From: Penicillium oxalicum
Taxonomy: Eukaryota > Ascomycota > Eurotiomycetes > Eurotiales > Aspergillaceae
Assembly: GCF_001723175.1 (NCBI RefSeq)
Contig: NC_064650.1
Coordinates: 372,001-436,000 of the forward strand
Direction: 5' to 3'
DNA length: 64,000 bases
Part shown: piece after piece, positions 23,546 through 35,496 of the stretch
Numbering within the stretch: the stretch's first letter is position 1
How the letters are laid out: each line of letters opens with the position of its first letter
The notes under the pieces: generated by a model
What the model saw: the letters and a program-made list of their open reading frames with translations, nothing else
What the model was told of the DNA's origin: nothing
Databases searched by the model: none
Translations under genes and position numbers: made by a program

Positions 23546-25078
23546 GGGGGGTGCGGACGGGAGGGTGCGGCGTGGCGGCGAGACATTAAGACGCGGGTCG
23601 CAGCCGTGATCATCGCATGATATACGGCGACCGCGGGGTGCTCAAACAGGGGGGAAAGGTACGGCGCAGTTGCAGACGACTTGCTCCCCGGGTGAGATGG
23701 ATGTAAGGAAGAGAATGATGGAGGAATCGTCGTGGCTGAGCTATGACCCGAGCGTGACAGGCTAGCCTATTCTTCGTTCGCCTTCGGTGGCCCTGGCACG
23801 ACAGGCGACGGGCTCCAAGCCACAGGCACAGACACAGGCTCCATCCAAGCGGGTTTGGGGGCGGTTTCAAACCCCATCCAAGCGTGGTGGAGAATGGCGG
23901 CTGAAAACCCAAGGGCGGCGCACTGTACAGGGATCACACCCTTCTCGAATGAAATTGGACAAGAATTCTGGGACTGCTGATGTCGTCTCATGGGTTCTGA
24001 GGAGGAGAGAAGAGAAGACCACCAGCCCGAAAACCTCGCGGTCGCGGGGTTGCAACCCGATTGTAGAGACACGTTGAGTTTTCACACGAGTCAGTCCGTC
24101 TATCTCCGTCTTCCTCACGTGGCTTCATCCACCCTGGAACTCGAGTCATGTTGCCACTGAAACGGTTTAATTGTAACCACACAAAAGGGTGGTCGACAGA
24201 CCAAATCTACCTATAGAGGATATGGATTTTGTTGCAAGTCTTGTGTGTGACTTCTTTTTTTATCATTTGACCCTCGAAAGACTCTTTCTAGCTGACTATT
24301 CCTCGAGGATACTTGGCAGGCCCGCTGGAGGCTTTCTTTTTGAGCATTTTCCCTTTCCTGCTGTTTGGAAAGGGAAGAAGAAAAGAGAGAAGAAAGAGAG
24401 TGCTCCCCTCACTGTTGTTCTGATCTTATTGTACATAGATTCTTATCGAGTCATAATTTGAATACCGAGGTACAAGGCCACGCCCAAACAAAAGATCCTC
24501 AAGATTTCATTTGAACATGGATTCTCTGGCTATGGCGCATCATTGGACTGATTGCCATGGGCTTTAAAACAAAAACACAGAAAATATCGCCCATTCCCTT
24601 TGCTCATGATTTACTTTAGTCTCAACGGCAAAATTCCGAAGACGACTATCAAAGTACTAGACACGCGAGAAAGCTCTCGTAAATGACCGCGATGCATTAC
24701 GGATCCTGGATCTTGACCTTACAAAAGAAACAACAACTTGCTCTTCTCCCACCCACTTACTACTACAGCGGGTGTTTTGTCAACATCAACATTAGAGTAT
24801 TTGCTAGCATTCTCCCGCGAATGAAGAAGATATGGGAAACAAAAGTCAAAAGTGACTCCAAAGGCAGATCCCATTCCATCATGGAACTGTGTGTCTCCGT
24901 CTTGTCGGAAGAGCTGCGATGCGGGGAAAGCAACCCCGGATTTCATGCCGAGACTCGACAGTCATTCCCCTCCTTGTGTTTATTCCCTTGAAATCTGCAC
25001 TCGGACTTATAAAACAGTTCCCTACATGGATCCTTCCATTTGACATTTCCACTCAATAACGCCATCCCACAATTCAGA
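23546..25078. other. Divergent intergenic region (Zn2Cys6 factor / SDR)
   Basis: About 1.5 kb shared by two divergently transcribed genes. No gene seen inside. It is a natural place for regulatory sites controlling both, but I could not single out a convincing repeated operator. Confidence 0.45.
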
Positions 25079-26197
25079 ATGACTTCATCCGGATCTCGAT
25101 TACAAGGCAAAGTGGCCATTGTCACGGGTGAGACAGTCCCTGTCCTCCTTCTCGTTTCTCTCTAAAATAATTGCCCCCCAAGAATCTCCTTTCTCGTTCC
25201 CGAGTCTCATATTTCGTTCATCCAGGAGCGGGCTCTGGCTTTGGAGCTGCCATTGCCCGACGATACGGCGAGGAAGGCGCAAAAGTCCTCGTTGCGGATA
25301 TCAACGTCCAAGGAGGCGAACAAGTGGCCGCGCAGAACTCGAGCGATCTCAAGTTTCAGCGCATGGACGTGACTCGACGAGAGGACTGGGAAGCGATCGT
25401 GGATCGAGCCTTCTCCGAGTTTGGCAGATTGGATATCGTGGTGAATAATGCGGGGACAAGCTATCGCAATAAGGTCAGTTGGTCGATTAAATGTTTCCTA
25501 GGCTTCTTTCTACTTCTACTCCTAGGGAGCAATCCCTCCCCTCTGCTGAGTTACATGGACCAGTGCTGTATATTTTGGAACATCTTCCGGCTAACAATCG
25601 AAAATAGCCTACCGTCGAAGTCACCGAGGACGAATGGGAGCGGGTCTTCAACGTCAACGTCAAGAGCATCTATCTCGCAGCGAACGTGGTCATGCCCAAA
25701 TTCATCGAGCAAGGCCAAGGCGGGTCCATGATCAACATCTCGTCGACGGGTGCCAGCCGTCCTCGTCCCGGCCTCGTCTGGTATAATGCTTCCAAGGGCG
25801 CCGTCACAAATGTACAATCTTCCTCTCCTCTCCCCTCTAACTTGTTTTCCCCTTCGAACAGTTCAAATATGCTCCATGACAATGACAGAAAAAGCAAAAG
25901 GTCCACCAGCTAACAAGAGGCTCATTCCAGGCAACCAAAGGCCTGGCAGCCGAATACGGTCCGCACAACATTCGCGTGAATAGCGTCGCCCCTCTGCTCT
26001 CCGGTACAGGTCTGTTTTCCATGTTCACCGGCATGGAAGATACTCCCGAGAATCGCCAGAAGTTCATCGGTAATGTGCCTTTGGGTCGGCTCACAGAGGT
26101 AGATGATATTGCGAACATTTGTCTCTATCTCGGGAGTGAAGAGGCGCGCTTCGTCAATGGAACGGAGATGGTGATTGATGGTGGGAAGTGTATTTAG
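25079..26197 (+). CDS. Short-chain dehydrogenase/reductase (classical SDR)
   Basis: Four exons (25079-25127, 25226-25473, 25608-25811, 25931-26197) give 255 residues, the usual length for a classical SDR. Motifs in order: cofactor glycine motif TGAGSGFG (16-23), VLVADIN with an acidic residue after strand 2 that favours NAD(H), NNAG (about residue 92), catalytic Ser145 in NISSTGAS, and YNASK with Tyr158 and Lys162 at normal spacing. The end VNGTEMVIDGGKCI is typical of the FabG-like subgroup. It should oxidise an alcohol or reduce a ketone in the cytosol; substrate is unknown. The third intron starts with GTACAA, a weaker donor. It is divergent from the Zn2Cys6 gene and converges with an aldo-keto reductase. 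Confidence 0.93.
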
Positions 26198-26491
26198 TCT
26201 TTTCTTGCAATTAATTTTTGTCATGTTATGATGGATCTAAGGGAGATGGTGCTGTGTTGTCTAGATGTGTTCAACATGATCAGACATTATTGTTTGATCT
26301 GTGCTTTCTATGGAATCTCGTTTCGAATCAACTTTTTCTTGTTCTTAGAGCGTGTGCCATCTCATTGGGCATGTAACCCCTAGATCAGGACCACCTGAAT
26401 TTTTTAACTTGGACTTTGTTACTTCCACTGAGAATTAGTGCTTTCCACCACTTCCAGGAAACTGCAGCTGATGAACCGTCTCCCCCCAGAC
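26198..26491. other. Shared 3' flank of SDR and AKR
   Basis: Under 300 bp between the two convergent stop codons; AT-rich, consistent with two opposed polyadenylation regions. Nothing else seen. Confidence 0.5.
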
Positions 26492-27805
26492 TTAGAATCT
26501 CGTCACCTCCATAGCAGGTTTGGTACCAACCGCCGCCTCAATCTTCTCCAAAACCTCCTCGGTCAACTTCTCCACGACGGCCAGCGCACGCACATTCTCA
26601 TACACCTGTTCCACACGAGAGGCACCAATAATCATCGAAGAAACATGAGGATTCTTAAAGATCCAAGCCAAAGACAACTGCGCCGTCGAGACTCCCAATT
26701 CCTCCGCAATCGGCTTCAAAGCCGCCACCTGCGCCAACTGCTTCTTCCACCCCTCATCGCCCACCGTCTTGCGCAATCCCTGGATGTACCCATCACTCGA
26801 CTCGGCCAGACGCGATCCGGGCGGAGGATTCGTGCTGTCATTGTACTTGCCCGTCAAAACACCGCCCTTGAGCGGTGAAAACACGGTCAGACCGAGACCG
26901 TGAGCCTCGTACAGCCAGCGATATTCCTTCTCCACGCGCTCGCGAGCCAGCAGGTTGTACTGGGGCTGTTCGACGCACGGACCGATCAGATGGAGTTTGT
27001 CGGCGATGCGCCAGGCGTCGGCGATTTCGCTGGCGGTCCACTCGGAAGTACCCCAGTAGAAAGCCTTGCCGGTGTTGATGAGATGGTTGAAGCCGCGGAC
27101 GACCTCCTCCATGGGTGTTTCGCGGTCCGGTCGGTGAGCGTACACGATATCCACGTAAGGAAGGTTGAGCCGTTGGAGGGATAGATCCATTCCTTCAATG
27201 ATGTGCTTTCTTGACAGGCCCTTGTTGTTCAGTGGTTTGTTGGGGTTGGCGCCATTGGCTCCGCCCCAGTAGAGCTAGTGAACGGGAGGAGGCCAAAATC
27301 AGAAAGACGTTTGTCCTGAGCTAATTCTCTCTCATTCATGAGGGGTGGGGGGTTGGATGTTGACGAAAGAGTATACAGGGTAGTACCCCGGTAGAACGGT
27401 CTCTTACCTTGGTCGAGATCACCAGATCGTTCTGCTTCCAGCCAAATTTCTTAATTGCTTCTCCCAGAAGAATCTCCGATTGACCTCCAGAATACCCTTC
27501 GGCAGTATCGAAGAAGTTGATGCCAGCCTCGTAGGCCGCCTTTAAGCAATCAAACGCAGTTTCTAAGTGCGAGATTGTAAGCATTCCACATTTGGCATTT
27601 GTTTTACCTTTTGTCCTTAGAAGAAGGGGAGGGAGGGGGGGAGTAGAACGGCTAACACCAACAGAAGGAGGTGTAAGAACAAATTCTTCATACCATTTCC
27701 CACATGGCCACCGTAGGTTAGCCAGCTTCCCAACGAGATGACAGACACCTTGAGACCGGTACGGCCGAGGTTCCGATATTGCATTTCCGGCAGACTGTCC
27801 GACAT
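26492..27805 (-). CDS. Aldo-keto reductase, K+-channel beta-subunit-like
   Basis: Three exons (27805-27694, 27562-27408, 27274-26492) give 349 residues. The N-terminus [14 protein letters not shown] and the segment [11 protein letters not shown] place it with the AKR group related to voltage-gated potassium channel beta subunits. The catalytic tetrad is visible: Asp56 and Tyr61 (FFDTAEGY), Lys89 (VISTK) and His136 (YAHRPD). The C-terminal [16 protein letters not shown] is the usual NADPH-binding segment. It should be an NADPH-dependent carbonyl reductase in the cytosol; a channel role in fungi is not implied. It converges with the SDR gene, and both lie next to a Zn2Cys6 regulator, so a shared pathway is possible but unproven. 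Confidence 0.93.
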
Positions 27806-28991
27806 TGTGACCGAATCTTATGGTTTTTTTTTTCTTCACTCTGCACTTGTAAAAGACGAAGGAATTGAGCCAGGCACCGAGGGTGAGGGGCAGGACCAGG
27901 GAAGAGATGGACATCATGTCCCTTTTATAAGTCGCGCACATATCCCACTACCAACGACCAGACGTCACTTGGCTCATCCATTGGTGGATCATCCCCCAAG
28001 CCAGTCAAGGCTCGTGAAATAGGCCCATTCGGTCGCTGGGTTATTCCAGATTACTCGGGGATGCGGGGGGAAGAGAAACTAGACCGTCAATGGGGTCACT
28101 GTCACTTGTATGGTCCACAGCACACCAAAAAACCTCCCTAAAAGAGGGGGCACGAATGAAGCCTCGTCGATACGGAGCTCCGTTTGGGGTCAACCGGGCG
28201 CTAATCGGGGGCTCTCTGTTGCCCCAATTTGGACGCCGATCGTAGCGTTCACCTTCCCGGTTGGGGGAGATTTGGGGGGAGGAGGAGGGGCACATTGGTA
28301 CATTGCAGAATCCCTGAATCAGGCACAAGCACCAAGTGGCAGATGGTGTCATCTTTTAGGCTAATCGGCAGATTTGTTACTATTCCCACTTCTCCTTCCC
28401 CCCTCAGGTAAATGGTTCGTCGGGGTTGCATTTCCACCGGCGCGATCAAGCTTTCGCTAATCATGCGGGAGGATGTCGAGGCCTGGTCGAAGCGGCCGGG
28501 GACTTTCGAAGCTCTTTGGTCGGTTCTTGGATCGGTTCACAAATGGGAGAGCCGCGGGACGAGTACCTCAGGTTCGTGATGTGCGTGAGAAGAAGGTCAG
28601 GTTGAGCAGATCCGCTGATTCAAGGGGCGTAGTGAGATTGGGACAATGATCTATTGATCACTATAGTTTCTTAGTATGCGGGGGTGTCATCCCCCCATTC
28701 GCGCTTTCAAAACTAGCAAGGAAATCTTCGAAAAAAAAAAAAAAAAAAAGAAAAATCTATGACAATTGATATTCACCGTGCCCATAAGTTACGGAAACCC
28801 CGCCACTACAGAGGTAGTTTTACAACCATATACATGAAAAGGATAAGTCCCAAGGCAATGCTCTCTGGTAATGGGAGGAGTGAGCGACCATCGCAAGCGT
28901 GGCCACCCTGCAGAGTTCACCAGACGGTGTCAGGGAGCGCAACGCACCGCGTGAACCATTTCCTGACATCCGGCCATGTTCACCGTAGAAT
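27806..28991. other. Intergenic: AKR promoter and DUF1996 3' flank
   Basis: About 1.2 kb with the AKR upstream region on the left and an A-run at about 28731-28749. No gene seen. Confidence 0.5.
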
Positions 28992-30734
28992 CTAGTGACC
29001 GTGTCCCTTGTGGGCGTGGTTGTGGTGGTGGTTGTGCGCACTGCCCAGAAGGACCTCGACTTGGATGTCGGGCTCCTGCAGCGTGGGCGGGCGAGCCTCT
29101 CTCTTGGCAATGTATGAAACCACGGTGGACGTCTCCACGGCAGTGGTGAGGGTGGTAGACACCGTGCGCAGGGCACCCTTGGTCGTGGTGACCGGGACAC
29201 CGTTGTCACCAAGAACGACGACGATCTCCTGCTGGACATAGATGATCATCTCGGGGTATGCGTCCACCACGACGGAGGAGGTGGGCGTGGGCGTGGGCGT
29301 GGGTGAAGAGGTGGGCACAGAAAGAGAAGTCACCACGGCAGCATCGGCAGCAGCAGCAGCGGTGCTGGTCTCGGGTGCGGCAGTCTTGATGGCGTCGGCG
29401 TGACCCAGCACATTGCCAACATTGATCGACTCTCCGAGCGAGACCGAAGGCTCGACGGCAATGGTCGGAAGACTGACTTCCAGCGTGGCGGAGAAGGAGG
29501 CAGGCGGTGCCGAGGGATTCTTGTGCATCGCGGCATATTCGGGTCCCCAGGAGATCTTCATCGGGCCGGGAATGCCGTCGTCGTGCATCATGACCCTTTC
29601 ATGGGCAATGGTGTGGGGCACGTCAATCTGACACTTATTTTGATCGGCGTCACTCTGGATGTTAAAGACGCCGCAAGCCTCAATCTCGCCGGAAGGGTCG
29701 GTACAGGTGTCCAGGGCCTCTTGAAGCACACCACTCTCCCAGCCGTTCATAAAGTCACCATGGTATCCATATCCAGTGGGGTCGCCGTTGGACAGAGCAA
29801 AGTATCCATCTTGGTCCTTGAAAGCGTAGGTGTTCCAGATTGTCTCGAAGAACAGAGTCGCCAGGCGAGTCTCGTATCCCTCAGGACAGAAACCGCCGTT
29901 GCCAAGGCTGGGGTATGCGACGTGTGATCGGTGATCGTCAGAATCGACATCTTCGCCATTCCAGCACGAAGGGAACAAGAGCTCCAGACGAATACCGTCG
30001 GTACAGTGCTCATCGAGAAATTTCTTGTCGGGCAAAAAGTGGCGCGCGAGGGAGGCCTCGGGGTCAGACTGGTAGTGCAAGCAGTTGAAACCGAGCGCTT
30101 TCTGGCGCAGAGCCGCCTGCGAGATGGCATCGCCAGACCAGGACGATTTGGGGGGGTCAGGCACTGGCCAGGTGAAGTTGCGTTGGTAAGGGTCACCAGC
30201 CAGCATACGGAAGTTGTCCGGGAAAGCCTTGATATCCTCGCCGTACTGAAGGTAGTATCTGATTCAGTGAGCATCAACGGTTAGTTCTCAAGATCTCCAA
30301 TTCAATATACGCCCCCTCCCCCCGGGCTGGATGTACATACGCAAGCATACCACCCACTTGCTCCACCATCTCGGCACTGCCATTGGCGTGCATGAAGTAG
30401 AGCGCGGGAGTCCAATAAGCGGACTTGTCCTGCGTCACAGCGCAGGATGTGCAGTCGGATTCCAGCAAAGAGTTTTGATCCGAACTCATACCGAAGCCTG
30501 TACTCTCAGTCAGCAACTTGGTCCATGCCTTCAACGGATACCAAAAGGACACTTACTTCCGGATCCATGAATGACATGCACATGGTTCGAAATCGAATTG
30601 GGGTCCACAATAGGATCCAGGCGGGCAACACCGCTGCGTCCACGACAAGGCAGACGCCAGAATGCATCAGACAAGCCAGGGAAGAGCGTCAAGCTGGCAA
30701 CCAAGGCCGCAGTGAGGCGGTGCGAGTCCAGCAT
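28992..30734 (-). CDS. Secreted DUF1996-family protein with His-rich tail
   Basis: Three exons (30734-30557, 30497-30341, 30258-28992) give 533 residues. An N-terminal signal peptide (hydrophobic ALVASLTLFPGLSDA, about residues 9-24) is followed by the DUF1996 hallmarks FWRLPC, SNHVHVIHG, YFMHANG, and a Cys-rich middle with SCWNGEDVDSDDHRSHVAYP. A Ser/Thr/Ala/Pro linker with PTPTPTPT follows, then a segment rich in Val and Thr, and a C-terminus HNHHHNHAHKGHGH that could bind metal ions. No GPI-type hydrophobic tail is seen. DUF1996 proteins are fungal extracellular or wall-associated proteins of unknown function. Family assignment is firm; role is unknown. Confidence 0.92.
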
Positions 30735-33353
30735 TTTGAAAGAAGCGAAGATGTTGATAAAGAAAAATGAGGGGAGGAAGACCGTGTAAAATGAGCGACA
30801 GTCGAGCCAGTAATCCTGAATCGCGCAACAGGTGAGACGCAGAAAATTTCCCAATTCGACCGAGTCAATCGGTCAACAGGAAACCCAGGTGTGAAGCGCA
30901 AGAAATGAATGAATAGATGGACCGCGCAGCAGCGAGTGAGTAAAGATGTCTGTGATCAAGTCAGTTTGACTGGGGTCGCCAGACGTAAATTGCGCGTTGG
31001 GGTGGGAGGCGAAGAGCTACATCGATGACCCTCCAGTCGGCTCCGGTCGATCGATAGGAGTGTAATGTGGGATAGGGGGAGGGTTGCAAGCACTCGGTAT
31101 ATCCTCGTTCCGAATAATGAGGCCCTGTATCATGATCACACAGGGCTGACCGACAGGACATCCAGACGGAACCTCTCCCCGGGAGGCAGGCAGGGGAATG
31201 CTCCCCTTGCATCGGGGCGCAACGGCAGGCGCAGCAGTGGGTGTATCGAGCAGCAAAAGGGCAGCAGTGGGGTAATCGTGGGCATGTTGAAGACTTGATG
31301 ATGACATTCCACTTACTGCGACTGAATGCAACGGTGAGGTCAGTTTGCTGGATCGTAGTAGACCAGTGAATTCCAACTGTGTCCAGGGTGCGGGCAGCCA
31401 ACTCCAAACGTTGTCCGGTCTATAAGAACGAGCAGCAGCGAGTCAGTCCGAGGCTCCATGCAAACCCACTACGCCTTAACCCTGTGTCTCCCTGCCCGGA
31501 TCCTTCTCCAGTGATCAAACTTACGTCTTTCTTTCCTTTTTTCCCCCTTGAGACGAAGGTAGATTTGAGGCTCAGCCTGTGAAAGAGTGAAGTTCAACGC
31601 AAGATTGAAAATATAAGGAACGATGCCACAGCCCTAGGAGAGGAGTGGAAGAAAATGAGTGTAGAAACCAGGCTCGACGACAGGGATAAAGAAGGGAATG
31701 TGTAGGCTGGATCGAAAGCACCAGTCAACAGATGGGGTCGAGGGGGAAAAATAATTAATGGACTCAAGGATAGATTTATCTAAGACCCTCACAGACAAGA
31801 CAACTGACTCGAGCCTCTCGTCCATCGAAATCAGGGGGGCGGGCTACATGAGGACTCACGCTTCACAGCCTCCCATCTGTTTTCTCCCCCTCCAGTCCCG
31901 CTATGCTTCATCCCCGGTGTCCACTGCCCAGTGGGAGTGGGAACCCAGTCTTGGCCAAATTTCCTGATCAGTGAACTAACTGAACAATGGGGCAAAGCGT
32001 CTACGGGTTGCCCCCAACGGGACTTGCTATGCGCGAGAGCGACCAGGGGCGGAGGAGCATCGATGAGCGCAGAAAGGGGAAAGATATCGGACTGGGTGTC
32101 CTCATTCGATAGGAACATCTCCATCGTCAGGACGGATGCCCGGTGGGCGATCTACATCTCAGACAATTAGGGAGGCAAAGTGGACACCTGCAAAGTGGAT
32201 GTAGTTATTTATTGCCCTTGCACGTCCGTTGAGAGGTGCCAGCAATTTAGAGTAGGCCCCGTCCCTCTCTCTCTCCAGCGGACAAAGTAAAGAGAAGAGG
32301 GAATTCAATTTCAAGTGTCTGTAGGAATTTGACCAGAGCGAGCGTTCCACCGTTCGCGCTGGAGGATGGGGGGGATTGAGATGCGCCCACCTGAAACGAA
32401 CAACCGTGTGTTCTGACGGTCCACCTGTCCAACAGTGCTACTGCTCGCCTCGTCGAACACCTTCAAAATTTGGTCTCACTTTCCAGATGAGACTTCAGAA
32501 CCGGTTAGGTGGGTATTTGACGGGTTGACGGCCCCACGATACGCCACTGGATTGGGCCGCTCGGCGCATCATGAAACGACGGGACGGACAAACGAGGATG
32601 GACGTTTGAGATGTTCGACGGGGGCGAAGGAGAATGAAAGAGGGACTGTCCGCCTTGGGGTTCGATCACCAGTTGAGCGAGAAGATAGCGATGATGATGG
32701 ACATGTGACTGAGCCATCTGATTGTCCGCTCCGGCAGACTCAGGGCTGACGCGAGTTGGTCTGGCTGCACCCGTCACTGAGACTACTGGGCTGACAACCG
32801 ATGCTTGACTATCCCTCACGCATGAGGTGTCACCATGAAAAGGTTTACATTGGTACCTAGGTCTTTGCGCCACATGGAATCTGCCGATCCTTCACCTAGG
32901 CGCAATCCGCGCGCTTGGAAATGCGCCGTATGATGGGTTTTGACAGGGCTGGTCGGTTGCGCTTGCTAGGTACCTACTGCGACAAAGTACAAACTAGTTC
33001 TAGTTCCATCCACCTATAACCTGCTGGACGGGAGGTAGATATACCTACGTTACTTACGGCGGTATCAAGCTTAAATCCCATATAAAAGCCACAAACAAGT
33101 CTACCACCAGAGGGACAACAGCCCACGGGGAGAGTTATTCTGAAATTTCCCAGAAAAATTAATGAGAGGTCATAGGGAAAAGTGTCCATAATTTGGTTAG
33201 CACTGCGCCCTTCTCTGCGATTCAAGGGTCAACTTTCTTGCGACCCCAAGGGGCCTCAACAACAGGAGGCCAGTCCCACTCGGAATCGCTTTAAACGATC
33301 ACATAGTGTAGGATACTGTGATGATGTCAAAAAAGAGACTATTTTACATGGAA
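30735..33353. other. Intergenic upstream of the DUF1996 gene
   Basis: About 2.6 kb with no supported protein gene. It includes the DUF1996 promoter and several TAGGTA/ACCTAC motifs clustered at 32850-33055. The short frames on both strands are unconvincing. Confidence 0.5.
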
Positions 33354-33435
33354 GACAGTTTGGCCGAGTGGTCTAAGGCGCTTGACTAGAAATCAAGTCT
33401 CTTCGGAGGCGGCGGTTCAAATCCGCCAGCTGTCG
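33354..33435 (+). tRNA. tRNA-Ser (AGA)
   Basis: A complete type II tRNA of 82 nt. The acceptor stem pairs GACAGTT with AGCTGTC, with discriminator G at 33435. The A box TGGCCGAGTGG and B box GGTTCAAATCC are intact. The anticodon stem CTTGA/TCAAG closes the loop CTAGAAA with anticodon AGA. A long variable arm (CTCTTCGGAG region) fits serine. No intron. A T-run follows within ten bases. Confidence 0.97.
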
Positions 33436-33929
33436 AGATTCTTTTTGTATTTTTCACACTCTCCACATATGGAGAGAACAGGGCAAAGACCCTCCTCTTA
33501 TTTTAATACGTTGGCAGATCAGCCAAGCCAGATGTTTTGTTGAAATGCAGCCCGCATCCCAGTTGCTCCATGGGACGGACATGCATCCATCACCGCGCCT
33601 GCCCTCGACCAGCCCGGTGACCGAGTTCCTGACCTGTATGCCCCCTCAACAATCGATAGAAACGGACTCTGTGGAAGTGTGTGGTATTATATTCAAGACC
33701 CCGTGGGGCGCCACAGGCGAGACAAGGTCATCCCGGATGGGGAAAAAGATGATAGCGTACGTGAAGAGGTGAAAAAACAAAATAAAAGGTATAATACAGC
33801 GAATTGAAGGATAAAAGTAACCAACGTCACTCGGAGGAAATATGCAGAGAAGGAGAGACGTCAAGCAGAAGAGTATTTATAGACAAAAAGAAGAAAGGAA
33901 ACGTGCAAACCTCCGTGATCAAGGTCATC
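33436..33929. other. Gap between tRNA-Ser and GT25-like gene
   Basis: About 490 bp holding the Pol III terminator and the 3' flank of the glycosyltransferase gene. Nothing else seen. Confidence 0.5.
33442..33446 (+). terminator. Pol III terminator of tRNA-Ser
   Basis: TTTTT seven bases after the tRNA 3' end, followed by a second T-run at about 33450, as expected for RNA polymerase III termination. Confidence 0.8.
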
Positions 33930-35496
33930 TCAACGGGCATGTGGTCTGCGCAACGCATCCAATGCCTTCCTCGCACTCGAATTCAAGTTCTCCGACCCGG
34001 TCCCCCCATTCGCATCCTCGGGCTTGGCCTCGTCAATATCGCTATCTCGCGATCCTCCCGTCTTGTACCGCGTGATCATTGGCGGGATGATCGTATATGA
34101 CTCCACGATTCCCTTTTGAATCAGTCCGATCATGGCCAAGTCCACCGGTGCGGTCAATCCCTGATACCCGCCCAGATTGTAGAGTAACTTCTGGGCGCCT
34201 CTTTTGGAGACGGCGTACCCGATCGTGGAGACGGGATACCACGAGGGAGAGATCAAGCGGTGTCGGGATGTGTGATTGACAATGGCGCCCCATCCCTCGA
34301 GCTCGCTGACGTAGGCACCGCCGGTGTTGTTGCGGGTGGGTGCGAAGGGATCGTGATAGAGTAGATGTGGGGGCCGGTTGTTCGTGTTGGGAATGTCCCA
34401 GGCGGAGCCGATGTAGAGAAGATCCCATCCGGCGCCTGTATGTCGTGTCAACAAGAGTGCGACGTTTTTTTTTTTTTTTGTGCTGGGCAAGATATTCCAA
34501 GGAAAAAAGCACTTACCATATGGGGCGGTGGACGAGTTCACCGCATGGGAGAGATTGGGAAAGAGAGTCTGCTCGGCGAGTTGGGCACTCATTTCAGTGA
34601 AGATGTCACGCACGTGGACATCCCAGTCCACATCATCCTCGATGACCATGGCCGATTCAATGTCCTCGTCCAACATGCGTTTCCAGACATTGGCATGGGC
34701 GCGCCAGCATCCGAGCTGCTCGGGGCGAAGAATTCCACTACCGTCGGGCTTGGCCTTTTGCTGTATCAGACTGCCATTGACCTATTTTTTTTTTTTAATA
34801 TTTCGTCCGAGTCAGCTGTATGTTCGCCTTTGAATATGTGTCTCTTTTCGGGGAGTCGAGTGAGCCACTCTCCGAAAAAAGAAAAGAAAAAGAAAAGAAT
34901 CCAGCCCGGAGATGGCAGGAAGTGATGCTTACCCCAGGCTCGAGCGTGGTCGACAGTCCCGTCAAAGAGCTGATGAGTGAAATGGCATCCTGACGATCGA
35001 GGCGACTGTGGTTCACCACGAGTTAGCACCGAACCTTGAATCAATGCAGCAGATACACAGCCACCACCCCGGCAGGATGGAGACGATGACGGGAGATGGG
35101 GAGGTCACCAGGCGAGACGAACTGCGGCATGCTAATGTAGTAAATTTTCTGAAATCCCAAGGTTGCATTGCCGGCGGGATTGACGTTTACTTCCACGACC
35201 TGCTCGGGTTCCGGTGCCGGACGAGGACGGGCATCCGGTTTGGCCGAGGGCGAACGTGAGGGTTGGGGATGCGATTCGGCATAATGTTTATACTCGTCTT
35301 CGCGCTGATATTCGGCCGGTGGGGATTCTGGTGGTACAGGTTGCGACTGGGCAGGGGACGGTGGTTTCCAGTCGTCCGTTCCAGGCCTCGGATGGGACAG
35401 ACCCGGTCGATGTGACGAGATCCAGATCAACAGGAGACAGACTATCGTGAAGGCGAGAGCGACCGTGGGCCAGGGTCGTTTCGTCGAAGACAACAT
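33930..35496 (-). CDS. GT25-like type II membrane glycosyltransferase
   Basis: Start ATG at 35496 begins a short cytosolic tail and a signal anchor (TVALAFTIVCLLLIWIS, about residues 11-27), then a Pro-rich stem, then a catalytic domain: IYYISMP, RLDRQDAISL, LRPEQLGCWRAHANVW and the acidic MVIEDDVDWD, all typical of glycosyltransferase family 25 (LPS/collagen galactosyltransferase type). This places it in the Golgi lumen, adding sugar to glycoprotein or glycan. Later exons are clear: 35005-34933, 34781-34517, 34435-33930. The first intron is ambiguous. A GT-AG intron of 51 nt (35006-35056, with GCTAAC branch) gives 427 aa but inserts 23 residues into the conserved IYYISMP-RLDRQD junction; a GC-AG intron from 35125 gives a direct junction and 404 aa. 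Family good, substrate unknown. Confidence 0.85.

Noticed and set aside
29400..29927. 175-codon frame opposite the DUF1996 gene
   Set aside because: Antisense shadow of a clear coding exon.
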